DNA from: Prevotella sp. CAG:755
GTDB lineage: Bacteria; Bacteroidota; Bacteroidia; Bacteroidales; Bacteroidaceae
DNA length: 45,186 nt
Assembly: GCA_000431275.1 (NCBI GenBank)
Contig: HF989205.1
Location: 1-45,186 of the forward strand
Reading direction: 5' to 3'
Below, piece after piece: positions 35,016 to 43,519 of this stretch. A model generated the notes under the pieces. That model worked only from the letters and a program-made list of their open reading frames with translations, was not told the DNA's origin and ran no database searches. Within the stretch, counting starts at the first letter, position 1; every line of letters begins with the position of its first letter. The position numbers were made by a program, and so were the translations under genes.

Positions 35016-35228
35016 ATGCCCAAACAAGAACCCATCACCTACGAAGCCGCCATGCAACGCCTCGAAGATATCGTACGGAAAATCGAAAACAACGAAATCA
35101 GTATTGACCACTTGGCAGAACAGCTCAAAGAGGCACAGGCAATCATCAAACAATGCAAGAAGCGGCTTCTTGCCGTCGACAAAGACATCAACGACTTGCT
35201 TACAGACGAAAAGACAGCCGCCCAGTAG
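35016..35228 (+). CDS. xseB: Exodeoxyribonuclease VII small subunit
   Basis: A small helical-hairpin subunit that coats the XseA arm. At 70 residues, it has the family pattern YEAAMQRLEDIVRKIENNEISIDHLAEQLKEAQAIIKQCKKRL. It begins 14 bp after xseA, the usual operon order. Confidence 0.93.
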   Translation: MPKQEPITYEAAMQRLEDIVRKIENNEISIDHLAEQLKEAQAIIKQCKKRLLAVDKDINDLLTDEKTAAQ

Positions 35229-35261
35229 GCCAGGATCAGCCGCCGGTTCCGCTTTTTTCCG

Positions 35262-35269
35262 TACCTTTG
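35262..35269 (+). promoter_or_regulatory. trmB promoter (-7 element)
   Basis: TACCTTTG within CCGTACCTTTGCC, the same extended context as the ansA and mnmA promoters. The -33 element is not recognisable. The leader is about 58 nt. Confidence 0.55.
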
Positions 35270-35330
35270 CCACACCGTATCCCTTGCGACAGACCCACCC
35301 GCAGGGGCACACAAACACAACGCACACCTC

Positions 35331-36110
35331 ATGTCAAAGAACAAACTGGCCAAATTCGCAGACATGGCCACCTACCCGCACGTAATCGAAGCCCCGGACA
35401 TCATCCACACCGACCAACCCTTTCCGCTCCGGGGGCGGTGGCACAATGACTTTTTCCACAATGACCGTCCTATCGTCCTCGAACTCGGCTGTGGCCGCGG
35501 CGAATACACCGTAGGCCTCGGACGCCTCTTCCCGGACAAGAACTTCATTGGCATCGACATCAAGGGTGCCCGGATGTGGAGCGGCGCCACCGAATCGCTG
35601 CAAGCAGGCATGACGAACGTCGGTTTTCTGCGTACTCGCATTGAATTCATCGATCGCTTCTTTGCTTCCGGCGAAGTGAGTGAACTTTGGCTTACGTTCA
35701 GTGACCCGCAAATGAAAAAGGCAACCAAGCGGCTCACGTCGACATACTTTCTCGAACGTTACCGTCGTTTCCTTGCCGATGGCGGACTCGTTCACGTGAA
35801 AACCGACAGCCCCTTCCTTTACAGCTATACCAACTACATGATTGAGGCCAACGGCCTCCCGGTAGACTTCCGCAGCGACGACCTCTACCACACTGTACTC
35901 GCCAACGACGGTGATGACGAGGTGAAACGCATCCTCGGTATCCAGACCTACTACGAACAGCAATGGCTCGATCGGGGACTGACAATCAAATACATCAAGT
36001 TCCGCCTTCCGCAGACCGGAACACTTGTCGAACCCGACGTCGAGATAGAACTCGATTCCTATCGCAGTTACAACCGCAGCAAGCGTTCCGGCCTGACGAC
36101 CTCTAAGTAA
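35331..36110 (+). CDS. trmB: tRNA (guanine-N7-)-methyltransferase
   Basis: An S-adenosylmethionine-dependent enzyme that makes m7G46 in tRNAs. The SAM motif is [16 protein letters not shown] and the acidic loop [12 protein letters not shown]. The TrmB-specific block [22 protein letters not shown] differs from the common DPWPKKRH form but is what I expect in Bacteroidetes. [18 protein letters not shown] follows. The length of 259 residues includes a short C-terminal extension ending in basic residues. It is followed by mrp after 15 bp, probably in one transcript. Confidence 0.9.
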   Translation: MSKNKLAKFADMATYPHVIEAPDIIHTDQPFPLRGRWHNDFFHNDRPIVLELGCGRGEYTVGLGRLFPDKNFIGIDIKGARMWSGATESLQAGMTNVGFLRTRIEFIDRFFASGEVSELWLTFSDPQMKKATKRLTSTYFLERYRRFLADGGLVHVKTDSPFLYSYTNYMIEANGLPVDFRSDDLYHTVLANDGDDEVKRILGIQTYYEQQWLDRGLTIKYIKFRLPQTGTLVEPDVEIELDSYRSYNRSKRSGLTTSK

Positions 36111-36125
36111 CCCAAAATCACGAAC

Positions 36126-37226
36126 ATGACTATATACCCCCAACTCATCACCGACGCCCTGCGCCAAGTGCGCTACCCGGGAAACGGAAAGAACCTCGTC
36201 GAAGCAGGCATGGTCGAAGACGACCTCCGCATCGACGGCATGGACGTCAGCTTCTCCCTCATCTTCGACAAGCCGACCGACCCGTTCATCAAATCAGTCG
36301 TCAAGTCGGCCGAAGCCGCCATCCACACCTATGTCGACAAGGCTGTGCGTGTCGACATAAAAGTCAAGACCGTCCAGCAAGCCCGTCCAGAACCCGGGAA
36401 AATGCTGCCGGGCGTGAAAAACATAATCGCTGTCAGTTCGGGCAAAGGCGGCGTAGGAAAAAGCACCGTGGCCGCAAACCTGGCCGTAGCTCTGGGCCGC
36501 CTCGGATACAAGGTCGGCCTGCTCGACGCCGACATTTTCGGTCCGTCGGTGCCCAAGATGTTCCACCTCGAGCACACTCAGGTCTTCGGCGAGATGCGCG
36601 ACGGCCGACAGGTGATTATCCCGGCCGAGAAATACGGTGTGCGCATCCTTTCGATCGGCTTTTTTGTCAATCCCGACACTGCCACGCTTTGGCGCGGCGG
36701 CATGGCATCGAACGCACTCAAACAACTCATCGGCGACGCCGCTTGGGACGAGTTGGACTACCTTGTCCTCGACACGCCTCCTGGCACTAGCGACATCCAC
36801 CTCACCCTGTTACAAACACTGGCCATTACGGGTGCAGTCATCGTCTCGACGCCGCAGGCCGTCGCCTTGGCCGACGCACGCAAAGGCATCGACATGTACC
36901 GCAATGAAAAAGTGAACGTGCCTATCCTCGGGCTGGTCGAAAACATGGCGTGGTTCACGCCCGCAGAACTGCCGCAGAACCGCTACTTCCTCTTTGGGCG
37001 CGAAGGGGTCAAACGGCTGGCCGAAGAAATGCAAGTGCCTCTACTGGCGCAAATACCCATCGTGCAGGGCATCTGCGAGAGCGGCGACGAAGGCGAACCC
37101 GTAGCCATACATGAAGACACCATGACGGGCGTAGCGTTCCGTCAACTGGCCGAAGCCGTCGTCAGGGAAACAGAACGGCGTAACAGCGAACTGCCACCGA
37201 CGCATATCGTCGAAATGCAAAAGTAA
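36126..37226 (+). CDS. Mrp/ApbC-family P-loop ATPase (iron-sulfur carrier type)
   Basis: A cytoplasmic ATPase of the Mrp/NBP35 family, thought to carry and deliver iron-sulfur clusters. Residues 1-85 are a MIP18/DUF59 domain. The deviant Walker A is SGKGGVGKST at 105-114, followed by LLDADIFGPSVPKMF and LDTPPGTSDIHLTL. Where enterobacterial ApbC has CxxC after ENMS, this protein reads ENMAWFTPAELPQNRYF, without cysteines. The only nearby Cys is in GICESGDEGEP. Cluster binding, if any, must therefore use other residues. The length is 366 residues. A terminator-like hairpin follows 43 bp after the stop. Confidence 0.9.
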   Translation: MTIYPQLITDALRQVRYPGNGKNLVEAGMVEDDLRIDGMDVSFSLIFDKPTDPFIKSVVKSAEAAIHTYVDKAVRVDIKVKTVQQARPEPGKMLPGVKNIIAVSSGKGGVGKSTVAANLAVALGRLGYKVGLLDADIFGPSVPKMFHLEHTQVFGEMRDGRQVIIPAEKYGVRILSIGFFVNPDTATLWRGGMASNALKQLIGDAAWDELDYLVLDTPPGTSDIHLTLLQTLAITGAVIVSTPQAVALADARKGIDMYRNEKVNVPILGLVENMAWFTPAELPQNRYFLFGREGVKRLAEEMQVPLLAQIPIVQGICESGDEGEPVAIHEDTMTGVAFRQLAEAVVRETERRNSELPPTHIVEMQK

Positions 37227-37269
37227 GGTTTTCGAAAAAGCTTCGAAAGCCTTGCAGACACCACCACAG

Positions 37270-37304
37270 GAATCCCCGACACCCGAAATGGACGTCGGGG
37301 ATTC
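37270..37304 (+). terminator. Hairpin after mrp
   Basis: A perfect 11-bp stem (GAATCCCCGAC at 37270-37280, GTCGGGGATTC at 37294-37304) with a 13-nt loop. There is no U-run, so it may be an imperfect terminator. Confidence 0.55.
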
Positions 37305-37539
37305 ATCGTAGTCCGACAGCCGATGCGCACGCACGACACAACAAAATGCCCGGACAACGCAATACCCACACTGACGCTCAGCTGGAATTCACGAAAACAG
37401 TGATAAAAAACCATGCCAGGCGGACTGCACTTTCCAAGCACGACGATAAAGTCTGGTTTCATAGTGAAATTTGCACTTTACACCACGTGAGACAGACATT
37501 GCCGATAGCTATAATAAATCGGGGCAGTATTCCCGTTCT

Positions 37540-37599
37540 CTCTGTCAGCCTGATAAAATTTTCTGCCAGCCGTCCTGTCGCTTCTATCACTACGACAGG
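37540..37599. repeat. Intergenic TTCTGTCAGCC-type repeats
   Basis: In the 494-bp gap between mrp and tatD, CTCTGTCAGCC (37540-37550) and TTCTGCCAGCC (37561-37571) lie 21 bp apart. They are followed by an inverted pair, CCTGTCG (37574-37580) and CGACAGG (37593-37599). The same core occurs near 26472 and at 43062-43104. A 118-codon plus-strand frame covers the gap, but nothing in its translation looks like a protein family. I see no gene here. Confidence 0.4.
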
Positions 37600-37720
37600 T
37601 TTCTCATCCAGCAGACCTACCCTATCCGTCAGATTTATGAAAGCCTCCCGCCCTATCCCTTTGGAAACAGCAGTGCGAACGGGAAAAGAAAATCAAGTTT
37701 GAGAAAAGCGTGTCAATGCG

Positions 37721-38506
37721 TCAGACCTCGCGGTTGAGAAAAAGACGGCACGCCGTAGCCGTGGTGCGTGCTGTGACCTCAGCAGGCTCTACCCCATAGA
37801 CTGCGGCCAGCCGCTCGATGACCAAAGGAATGAAGGCGGGCTCGTTGCGCCGTCCACGATGGGGCACCGGCGCCAGATAGGGAGCGTCGGTTTCGAGCAC
37901 GAGCCGGTCTAGGGGGACTTCAGAGAGCACCGACGGAAGCGACGACTTCTTGAACGTGACAACACCGCCTATACCGAGCGCAAAACCGGGAAAGGTCAGC
38001 AATTCGCGGGCCTCCTCGGCATCACCGCCGAAACAGTGGAACACGCCGCCCGACAACTGTCCGGCATAAGGACGCAAGACGTCGACCAACTCACGATGGG
38101 CCGACCGGCAGTGAATCATCAGCGGCAGGCGGAAGCGGACTGCCCATTCCACCTGACGGCGGAAGACCTCAATCTGCTCGTCACGGCGCGAATCGTCCCA
38201 ATAGAAGTCTAGCCCGACCTCGCCCACTGCAATGAAACGCCCGTCGGAGGCCAGCATCCGCTCCATCTCGTCGAGCACAGGACACGGCTCGGGCGGAAGT
38301 TCTGTCGGATGAAGCCCCAGCATGGGAAAACAGAAACCTGGATAAGCCTCGCACAACTGCAGCATGGGCGCCACCGACGCGGCATCAATGTTGGGAAGGA
38401 ACAAAGCCTCTGCACCAGCCGCACGGGCACGGCTGACGACCTCGGTGCGGTCTGCGTCGAACTCTTCGAGGTAAATGTGAGTATGGGTGTCGATGTAACC
38501 AGCCAT
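37721..38506 (-). CDS. TatD-family metal-dependent hydrolase (DNase-like)
   Basis: A cytoplasmic two-metal TIM-barrel hydrolase; family members have 3'-5' DNase activity. Metal ligands are visible in order: DTHTHIYL (His-x-His), GEVGLDFYW (Glu), MIHCRSAH (His), VFHCFGG (His) and ETDAPYLAPVPHRGRRNEP (Asp). The length is 261 residues from MAGYID. The start shares one nucleotide with the preceding stop (TGATG), which indicates translational coupling with the prenyl synthase. The frame stays open upstream to 38632, but that part lies inside the neighbouring gene. Confidence 0.93.
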   Translation of the reverse strand: MAGYIDTHTHIYLEEFDADRTEVVSRARAAGAEALFLPNIDAASVAPMLQLCEAYPGFCFPMLGLHPTELPPEPCPVLDEMERMLASDGRFIAVGEVGLDFYWDDSRRDEQIEVFRRQVEWAVRFRLPLMIHCRSAHRELVDVLRPYAGQLSGGVFHCFGGDAEEARELLTFPGFALGIGGVVTFKKSSLPSVLSEVPLDRLVLETDAPYLAPVPHRGRRNEPAFIPLVIERLAAVYGVEPAEVTARTTATACRLFLNREV

Positions 38507-39471
38507 CACGACTTGCGGTTCAGCAGCGACCCGACGTAAGCCTGCAACTCTTCCTTTTGCTCCACCGGCACATGAAGTTGCTCCAACAACTCCTTTGCCT
38601 TGGCAAAATAACGTTCGATTGCGTCGAGGCAAAGCGACGAAATTCCAAGTTCATCATAAATGGCCGTGACCGCCTCCACTTTTTCTTCCGGATGCTCCGG
38701 CACATGTCCAATCCACTGGTTGAGGCGCTCGCGCTGGGTGCTGTCTGCCCGCATCCAAGCGTTGATCAGCAGGTAAGTCTTTTTGTCGCAAAGGATGTCG
38801 CCTCCGATTTTCTTTCCGAACACGGCAGGGTCGCCGTAAACATCGAGCCAGTCATCTTGCAATTGGAAAGCCAAGCCTACCTGTTCAGCATAAGCGTAGA
38901 GCAGGCTGGCCTCTTCGTCCGAAGCCCCGCCGAGGATGGCGCCGGCCTTGGCCGCACAGGCCAGCAGAACGGACGTTTTCAGCCGGATCATTTCGATATA
39001 TTCAGGTTCTGTGACGTCCACGCGCCGCTCGAAGTTCATGTCGTACTGCTGGCCTTCGCCTATTTCGAGCGCAGTTTTCGTGAAGAGCCGTAGCACATCT
39101 GCATTTTCGCACGCCTGCATCAGCCGATAGGCCAACACAAGCATCGTGTCGCCCGAAAGGATAGCCGTGTTCTCGTCCCATACACGATGCACCGTGGGTC
39201 GTCCGCGACGGATGTCAGCCCGATCCATCAAATCGTCGTGCAGCAAGGTGTAATTGTGATACGTTTCCAAGCCAAGCGCGGCCGGCATAGCACGGTCCAA
39301 ATCGTCACGATAGAGTTGGTAAGCCAGCAACAGAAGTACAGGGCGCAGTCGCTTGCCGCCCAAAGAGAGCACATATTTTATCGGTTCGTACAATCCGACA
39401 GGCTGGTCGGGATAAGGAATAGCGGCCAAAGCCGCGTTGATTTTGTCCAGAATTTGAGTTGAGTTATACAT
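38506..39471 (-). CDS. Short-chain prenyl diphosphate synthase (FPP/GGPP type)
   Basis: It condenses isopentenyl diphosphate with allylic diphosphates to supply quinone, undecaprenyl or carotenoid precursors. The first aspartate-rich motif is DDLMD at 79-83 and the second DDWLD at 206-210, with GGKRLRP at 38-44. A tyrosine lies five residues before the first motif, which favours a short C15-C20 product, although exact length cannot be read from sequence. The length is 321 residues. The start is MYNSTQIL; an ATG seven codons upstream is less likely. It lies between tonB and tatD on one minus-strand transcript. IspH of the same pathway is 3 kb away. Confidence 0.9.
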   Translation of the reverse strand: MYNSTQILDKINAALAAIPYPDQPVGLYEPIKYVLSLGGKRLRPVLLLLAYQLYRDDLDRAMPAALGLETYHNYTLLHDDLMDRADIRRGRPTVHRVWDENTAILSGDTMLVLAYRLMQACENADVLRLFTKTALEIGEGQQYDMNFERRVDVTEPEYIEMIRLKTSVLLACAAKAGAILGGASDEEASLLYAYAEQVGLAFQLQDDWLDVYGDPAVFGKKIGGDILCDKKTYLLINAWMRADSTQRERLNQWIGHVPEHPEEKVEAVTAIYDELGISSLCLDAIERYFAKAKELLEQLHVPVEQKEELQAYVGSLLNRKS

Positions 39472-39497
39472 AATAGTGCCAGTTTTCTCCAATCAGG

Positions 39498-40301
39498 TTA
39501 ATCTGTATTAAACTCGACAGGCAGTGTCACACGGACGCGAACCTCGCGCCCCTTGTCGCGGCCCGGCTCCCACTTGGGCATCCGGCTGATGGCGATGAGG
39601 CAGGCCCGATCAAGCATTGGGTCGGCTTTGCGCGTCACGACAGCATCGCGAATCGAGCCGTCGGTCTCGACTGTGAACGAGACTTCGACGCGGCCTTTCA
39701 CCCCACGGCGGACGCAGACATCAGGATAGACCACGTTCTTGTCGAGCCACTTCATCAACGCACCCAGTCCGCCGGGGAAATGCGGCATCACCTCGACCAA
39801 CTCTGTCGGCGTCAGAGGCGGTCCCGCGACAACGGAATCCGCATCGTCCCACTCTGCATTCGCGTCGGCAATAGCAGCGAGTTCGATGGCTTCTTCATCG
39901 CTAAGTTCCACCAAACCGTCGTGGCCAATGGGTTTCGCAGCAGACGGATTTTCGACAATCTCGGGCGTAGACATGGTCGAACCGGGCTTCGTGGCGCGCA
40001 AGGCAACAACCGACCGGCCGGCAGCAACGTCTTTAAGCTCATGTCCTTTTTCCGCTTCTGGCAGTTTTATCTTGCTGAACACCGTAACATCCGTCATGGC
40101 TTGCTTTATCTTGTATTGCACATAAAGCCCTGCACCGACGAACAGCACTACCCAAAACAAGATGAAACCCGAAACAATCATCAACGCCACGGCATAGCGG
40201 CGGCCCGCTTGTGAGCGCAAGCGGTAAGCACCATAGTCTTTGTTTTTTCCTTCAAAGACTATATTACACCATTCACCCGATAATAAATTGTTTCGACTCA
40301 C
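39498..40301 (-). CDS. Second TonB-family energy transducer
   Basis: A paralog of the TonB at 19690-20529. The N-terminus WCNIVFEGKNKDYGAYRLRS mirrors WCELVFEGRNKSYGAYKLRS there. A membrane segment follows (about 36-57 from the proposed start), then an acidic linker and the TonB domain from PHFPGGLGALMKWLDKNVVYP to WEPGRDKGREVRVRVTLPVEF. I place the start at GTG 40301 (MSRNNLLSGEWC), because this puts the Trp at residue 11 exactly as in the paralog. A GTG at 40337 is the other option, and no ATG is available. No exbB or exbD accompanies it, so it probably shares the motor encoded near 22 kb. Confidence 0.88.
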   Translation of the reverse strand: MSRNNLLSGEWCNIVFEGKNKDYGAYRLRSQAGRRYAVALMIVSGFILFWVVLFVGAGLYVQYKIKQAMTDVTVFSKIKLPEAEKGHELKDVAAGRSVVALRATKPGSTMSTPEIVENPSAAKPIGHDGLVELSDEEAIELAAIADANAEWDDADSVVAGPPLTPTELVEVMPHFPGGLGALMKWLDKNVVYPDVCVRRGVKGRVEVSFTVETDGSIRDAVVTRKADPMLDRACLIAISRMPKWEPGRDKGREVRVRVTLPVEFNTD

Positions 40302-40370
40302 GTTTGTTTTTATGGGATAACTGCCAAGAAGCCACACAGAGCTCCGGCTTTTTCCCGTCGATTTGCCCTA

Positions 40371-40408
40371 CAAAAGTAAGGCAGATAATCGAAATTAATG
40401 TAACTTTG
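40371..40408. promoter_or_regulatory. Divergent promoters for tonB paralog and porQ
   Basis: The minus-strand -7 element TACTTTTG (40378-40371) and the plus-strand -7 element TAACTTTG (40401-40408) are 22 bp apart and point away from each other. Neither has a clear -33 TTTG. Each polymerase footprint would overlap the other site. Confidence 0.5.
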
Positions 40409-40429
40409 GCCACAATTTTTAGCAAGCCG

Positions 40430-41410
40430 ATGAAAAAATCAGGGTACATCGTCGGGCTGCTTCTGGCAGCCGGAGGGACATTGCAGGCGCAGGAAGGGGC
40501 GTCGGCCTATCACTTTCTGCAATTTCCGCAGTCGTCTCACACTTCGGCGTTGGGCGGTGCGAACATCTCGGCCGTCGACGACGACGTGGCGGCCGCCATG
40601 AACAATCCGGCCCTGTTGTCAACCGTCAGCGACCGCACCCTTTCACTCAATTTCATGACGTATGCTGCCGGCAGCAAAGCTGTGGGCGCCGCGTTTGCCA
40701 AAGCCTTCGGCGAACGCCATACGGGAGCTGTCGCCGCGCAATACCTTGGCTACGGATCAATGGACGAGACAGACGCTGAGGGCAACGTGATTGGCTCTTT
40801 TTCGGCCAAAGACCTCAGCCTTACCGCCGGTTACGCCTATCTGCTCAACGATCGCTGGGCGGGCGGCGCTTCGGTTAAGATGATTTATTCCAAATACGCC
40901 GAATTTTCCTCCCTTGCGCTTGCTGTCGACGTAGGTCTGAACTATTATGATGTCGACGCAGACTTTTCGGCCTCGTTAGCCTTGAAAAACCTCGGGGTCC
41001 AGTTAAAAGCCTTCGAAGACGACCATGATCACGTGCCCTACGATCTGCAACTCGGACTTTCCAAGGGAATAGCCCGCGCGCCCATACGTTTTTCGCTGAC
41101 GCTGACAGACCTGACACGATGGCGGACGTCGGACTATTTCGTGCCGGAAGGCGATGAACTCAAATCGCTGCAAAAACTGCTGAACCACGTCGTCGTGGGT
41201 GTCGACGTCTTCCCCATCGACGCGCTCTACCTGAGCGCGGGCTACAACTTCCGCCGAGCCTACGAATTGAAGGCTGCCGGCTCAGGCAAGGGCGCCGGCC
41301 TTTCGGTGGGCGGCGGCGTACAGCTGTCGCGCTTCCGTGCCGGCATCGCTTGGGCACGCTATCACTTAGCCGCCTCGTCGCTTCACTTCGACGTGGCCTA
41401 CACTTTCTGA
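40430..41410 (+). CDS. porQ: Type IX secretion system protein PorQ
   Basis: An outer-membrane beta-barrel (FadL-like) component of the Bacteroidetes type IX secretion system, reported as part of the attachment complex with PorU, PorV and PorZ. Residues 1-20 are a signal peptide ending LQAQ. The mature N-terminus GASAYHFLQFPQSSHTSALGGANIS, and a C-terminal beta strand ending FDVAYTF with a terminal Phe, are typical. The length is 326 residues. The start at 40430 follows the promoter; the frame is open further upstream but that would run through the promoter. It is 30 bp before cmk, the arrangement often seen for porQ. Confidence 0.88.
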   Translation: MKKSGYIVGLLLAAGGTLQAQEGASAYHFLQFPQSSHTSALGGANISAVDDDVAAAMNNPALLSTVSDRTLSLNFMTYAAGSKAVGAAFAKAFGERHTGAVAAQYLGYGSMDETDAEGNVIGSFSAKDLSLTAGYAYLLNDRWAGGASVKMIYSKYAEFSSLALAVDVGLNYYDVDADFSASLALKNLGVQLKAFEDDHDHVPYDLQLGLSKGIARAPIRFSLTLTDLTRWRTSDYFVPEGDELKSLQKLLNHVVVGVDVFPIDALYLSAGYNFRRAYELKAAGSGKGAGLSVGGGVQLSRFRAGIAWARYHLAASSLHFDVAYTF

Positions 41411-41440
41411 ATTCCTAAGACTGCGTTAACCCTCACTCCA

Positions 41441-42133
41441 ATGGACAAGAAAATCATCATCGCCATCGACGGCTATTCATCATGCGGGAAGAGCACGATG
41501 GCCAAAGACTTGGCACGCACTATCGGGTATACCTACATCGACACCGGGGCGATGTACCGCGCCGTCACACTCTACGCCATGCGCCATAATCTCATCGAGG
41601 ACGACAAAGTAGACGCTGACGCCCTCGCCGCACAGATGGACAACATCCACATTACTTTCGGTCGCGACGAAGCTACGGGCCTGCCGTTCACCCGGCTGAA
41701 CGGCGAAAATATTGAACGTGAAATACGCTCACTCGCCGTTTCAGCTCATGTCAGCCCCGTATCTGCCCTGCCTTTCGTCCGTTCGGCCTTGACACGCCAG
41801 CAACAAGAGATGGGGCGTGCCGGCGGCGTCGTCATGGACGGCCGCGACATCGGCACCGCCGTATTCCCCGACGCAACGCTTAAAGTATTCGTCACCGCCT
41901 CGGCCGAAGTCCGGGCGCAACGGCGCTACGACGAGTTGAAAGCCAAGGGCATGGAAGCCTCGTTTGAGGACATCCTGAAAAACGTGAAAGAACGCGACTA
42001 TATCGATTCACACCGCGACATAGCTCCGCTGCGGCAGGCCACCGACGCCCTCGTGCTCGACAACAGCCACATGACCATTCCCGAACAAAAGGAATGGCTT
42101 TTGAACGAATTCCGCAAGGCCACAGAATCCTGA
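41441..42133 (+). CDS. cmk: Cytidylate kinase
   Basis: It phosphorylates CMP and dCMP with ATP. The P-loop is GYSSCGKS at residues 11-18, followed by [14 protein letters not shown]. The NMP-binding insert contains [22 protein letters not shown], and [20 protein letters not shown] is the family signature. The length of 230 residues is normal. It lies between porQ and ispH, with 6 bp to ispH. Confidence 0.95.
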   Translation: MDKKIIIAIDGYSSCGKSTMAKDLARTIGYTYIDTGAMYRAVTLYAMRHNLIEDDKVDADALAAQMDNIHITFGRDEATGLPFTRLNGENIEREIRSLAVSAHVSPVSALPFVRSALTRQQQEMGRAGGVVMDGRDIGTAVFPDATLKVFVTASAEVRAQRRYDELKAKGMEASFEDILKNVKERDYIDSHRDIAPLRQATDALVLDNSHMTIPEQKEWLLNEFRKATES

Positions 42134-42139
42134 AACGCC

Positions 42140-43003
42140 ATGAATGTGACGATCGAAATAGACGAGGGGTCGGGCTTCTGCTTTGGTGTGACCACAGCCA
42201 TCCGCAAGGCGGAAGAGGAACTCGCCACCGGGACACGCCTCTATTGCCTCGGCGACATCGTGCATAACGGCCGCGAATGCGACCGCCTGCGGGCGCTCGG
42301 ACTAGAAACGATAGACCACGCAGCATTCAGCCGCCTGCACGACGCCAAAGTGCTGCTCCGCGCCCATGGTGAGCCACCTGAGACCTACGCTACGGCACGC
42401 ACAAACGGCATAGACATCATCGACGCCACCTGCCCCGTCGTCCTGCAACTCCAACGCCGCATCAAGCGCGTGGCCGACCAGGAACCGGACGCGCAACTTG
42501 TCATCTATGGCAAGCCGGGACACGCTGAGGTCATCGGCCTCGTCGGTCAGACCGCAGGACGCGCCATCGTCATCGAACGCCCCGAGGACGTCGAACGCCT
42601 TGACTTCCACCGCGACATCCGCCTCTTCTCCCAGACCACGCAGCCGCTCAAAGGCTTCCGTCGCATCGTCGACTACATCACGGCACACATCGTCGCGCCC
42701 GCCACGTTCCGCCCGTTCGACACCATCTGCCGCCAAGTGGCCAACCGTCTCCCTAACATCCGCGCGTTTGCCGCCCGTCACGACGTCATCCTCTTCGTCT
42801 GCGGGTTGAAGAGCTCCAACGGCCGGGTGCTCTACGAGGCTTGCCGCGAAGTCAATCCCCGCTCTTATCTCGTCGACGACCCCGCCCGCATCGACTTCAG
42901 CTGGTTCAACGGCGCGCAGACAGTGGGCATCTGCGGCGCCACGTCCACCCCAACGTGGCTCATGGAAGCCTGTCGCGACGCCATCCGTCAATACGAAGGC
43001 TGA
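42140..43003 (+). CDS. ispH: 4-hydroxy-3-methylbut-2-enyl diphosphate reductase
   Basis: The last enzyme of the MEP isoprenoid pathway, making IPP and DMAPP with a [4Fe-4S] cluster. Cluster cysteines are Cys14 (GSGFCFGV), Cys98 (DATCPVV) and Cys197 (DTICRQVANR). HGEPPETY and YGKPGHAEVIGLVGQ carry substrate-binding His and Glu residues, and FVCGLKSSNGRVL and ICGATSTPTWL close the site. The length is 287 residues. It is the third gene of porQ-cmk-ispH. Confidence 0.95.
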   Translation: MNVTIEIDEGSGFCFGVTTAIRKAEEELATGTRLYCLGDIVHNGRECDRLRALGLETIDHAAFSRLHDAKVLLRAHGEPPETYATARTNGIDIIDATCPVVLQLQRRIKRVADQEPDAQLVIYGKPGHAEVIGLVGQTAGRAIVIERPEDVERLDFHRDIRLFSQTTQPLKGFRRIVDYITAHIVAPATFRPFDTICRQVANRLPNIRAFAARHDVILFVCGLKSSNGRVLYEACREVNPRSYLVDDPARIDFSWFNGAQTVGICGATSTPTWLMEACRDAIRQYEG

Positions 43004-43047
43004 CCCGCCCCGCCCGCAATCTCCTTCACCCCACTCCTTTTTCCCGT

Positions 43048-43104
43048 CGCCCTGACAGGATTTTCTGTCAGGGCGATAGAATTTTCTGTCAGCCGGACAG
43101 AAAA
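43048..43104. repeat. Two adjacent hairpins with TTTTCTGTCAG motif after ispH
   Basis: Hairpin one is a perfect 11-bp stem (CGCCCTGACAG at 43048-43058, CTGTCAGGGCG at 43065-43075) with loop GATTTT. Hairpin two is a perfect 9-bp stem (TTTTCTGTC at 43082-43090, GACAGAAAA at 43096-43104) with loop AGCCG. The first probably terminates ispH. Both contain the TTCTGTCAG core seen in other gaps. Confidence 0.6.
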
Positions 43105-43132
43105 AACGCCCAACGTCCTCCTATTACTCCTT

Positions 43133-43212
43133 CCGCCGTACGAAAACCGCCGCAGCGTAGGGGCGCCACTTGTGACGCCCACACGCCGGAACATCGGAAC
43201 CACGGGCGGACG
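43133..43212 (+). repeat. 80-bp intergenic repeat, copy 1
   Basis: It aligns without gaps to 43408-43487 with 70 of 80 identical bases; all ten differences are transitions. The core GGGCGCCACTTGTGACGCCC at 43161-43180 is nearly self-complementary (9-bp arms with one mismatch around TT). Confidence 0.75.
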
Positions 43213-43315
43213 CAACGAGACTGAGAATAAGTCGAGTTGCGGCGGTAGGAACTGCGAAAACGACGATAAAAGGCCTGCCTCCACCGCGCGGAAAACGTTT
43301 CGCCGTCCCGGCGAC

Positions 43316-43340
43316 GGGCGTCACAAGTGGCGCCCTTACG
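43316..43340 (-). repeat. Inverted partial copy of the repeat core
   Basis: The reverse complement of the 20-bp core of copy 1 is found exactly at 43316-43335, and the flanking TTACG extends the similarity with one mismatch. It lies between the two direct copies. Confidence 0.65.
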
Positions 43341-43407
43341 TACTTTACCCTTGATACGCGAGTCCAGCCGGCAGGCATCCCGCCCGACGTGCCCGCTATT
43401 TCAGCCC

Positions 43408-43487
43408 CCGCCGCACGAAAGCCACCGCAGTGTAGGGGCGCCATTTATGACGCCCGCACGCCGGAACACCGGAACCACGAACGGACG
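43408..43487 (+). repeat. 80-bp intergenic repeat, copy 2
   Basis: The second direct copy, with 87.5 % identity to copy 1. In the core hairpin the loop-closing C-G pair of copy 1 (43169 and 43172) is T-A here (43444 and 43447), a compensatory change. The 516-bp gap between ispH and the mutarotase is filled by these repeats and hairpins; I see no gene in it. Confidence 0.75.
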
Positions 43488-43519
43488 AGGCGGCATGGGC
43501 GGTTTTCCTGCATACTTTT

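Noticed and set aside
37346..37702. A 118-codon plus-strand frame between mrp and tatD
   Set aside because: No family resemblance, no promoter or initiation context, and the stretch contains intergenic repeats.
38507..38632. An upstream extension of TatD to 38632
   Set aside because: It lies inside the prenyl synthase gene. The ATG at 38506 overlaps that stop by one base and gives the family N-terminus.
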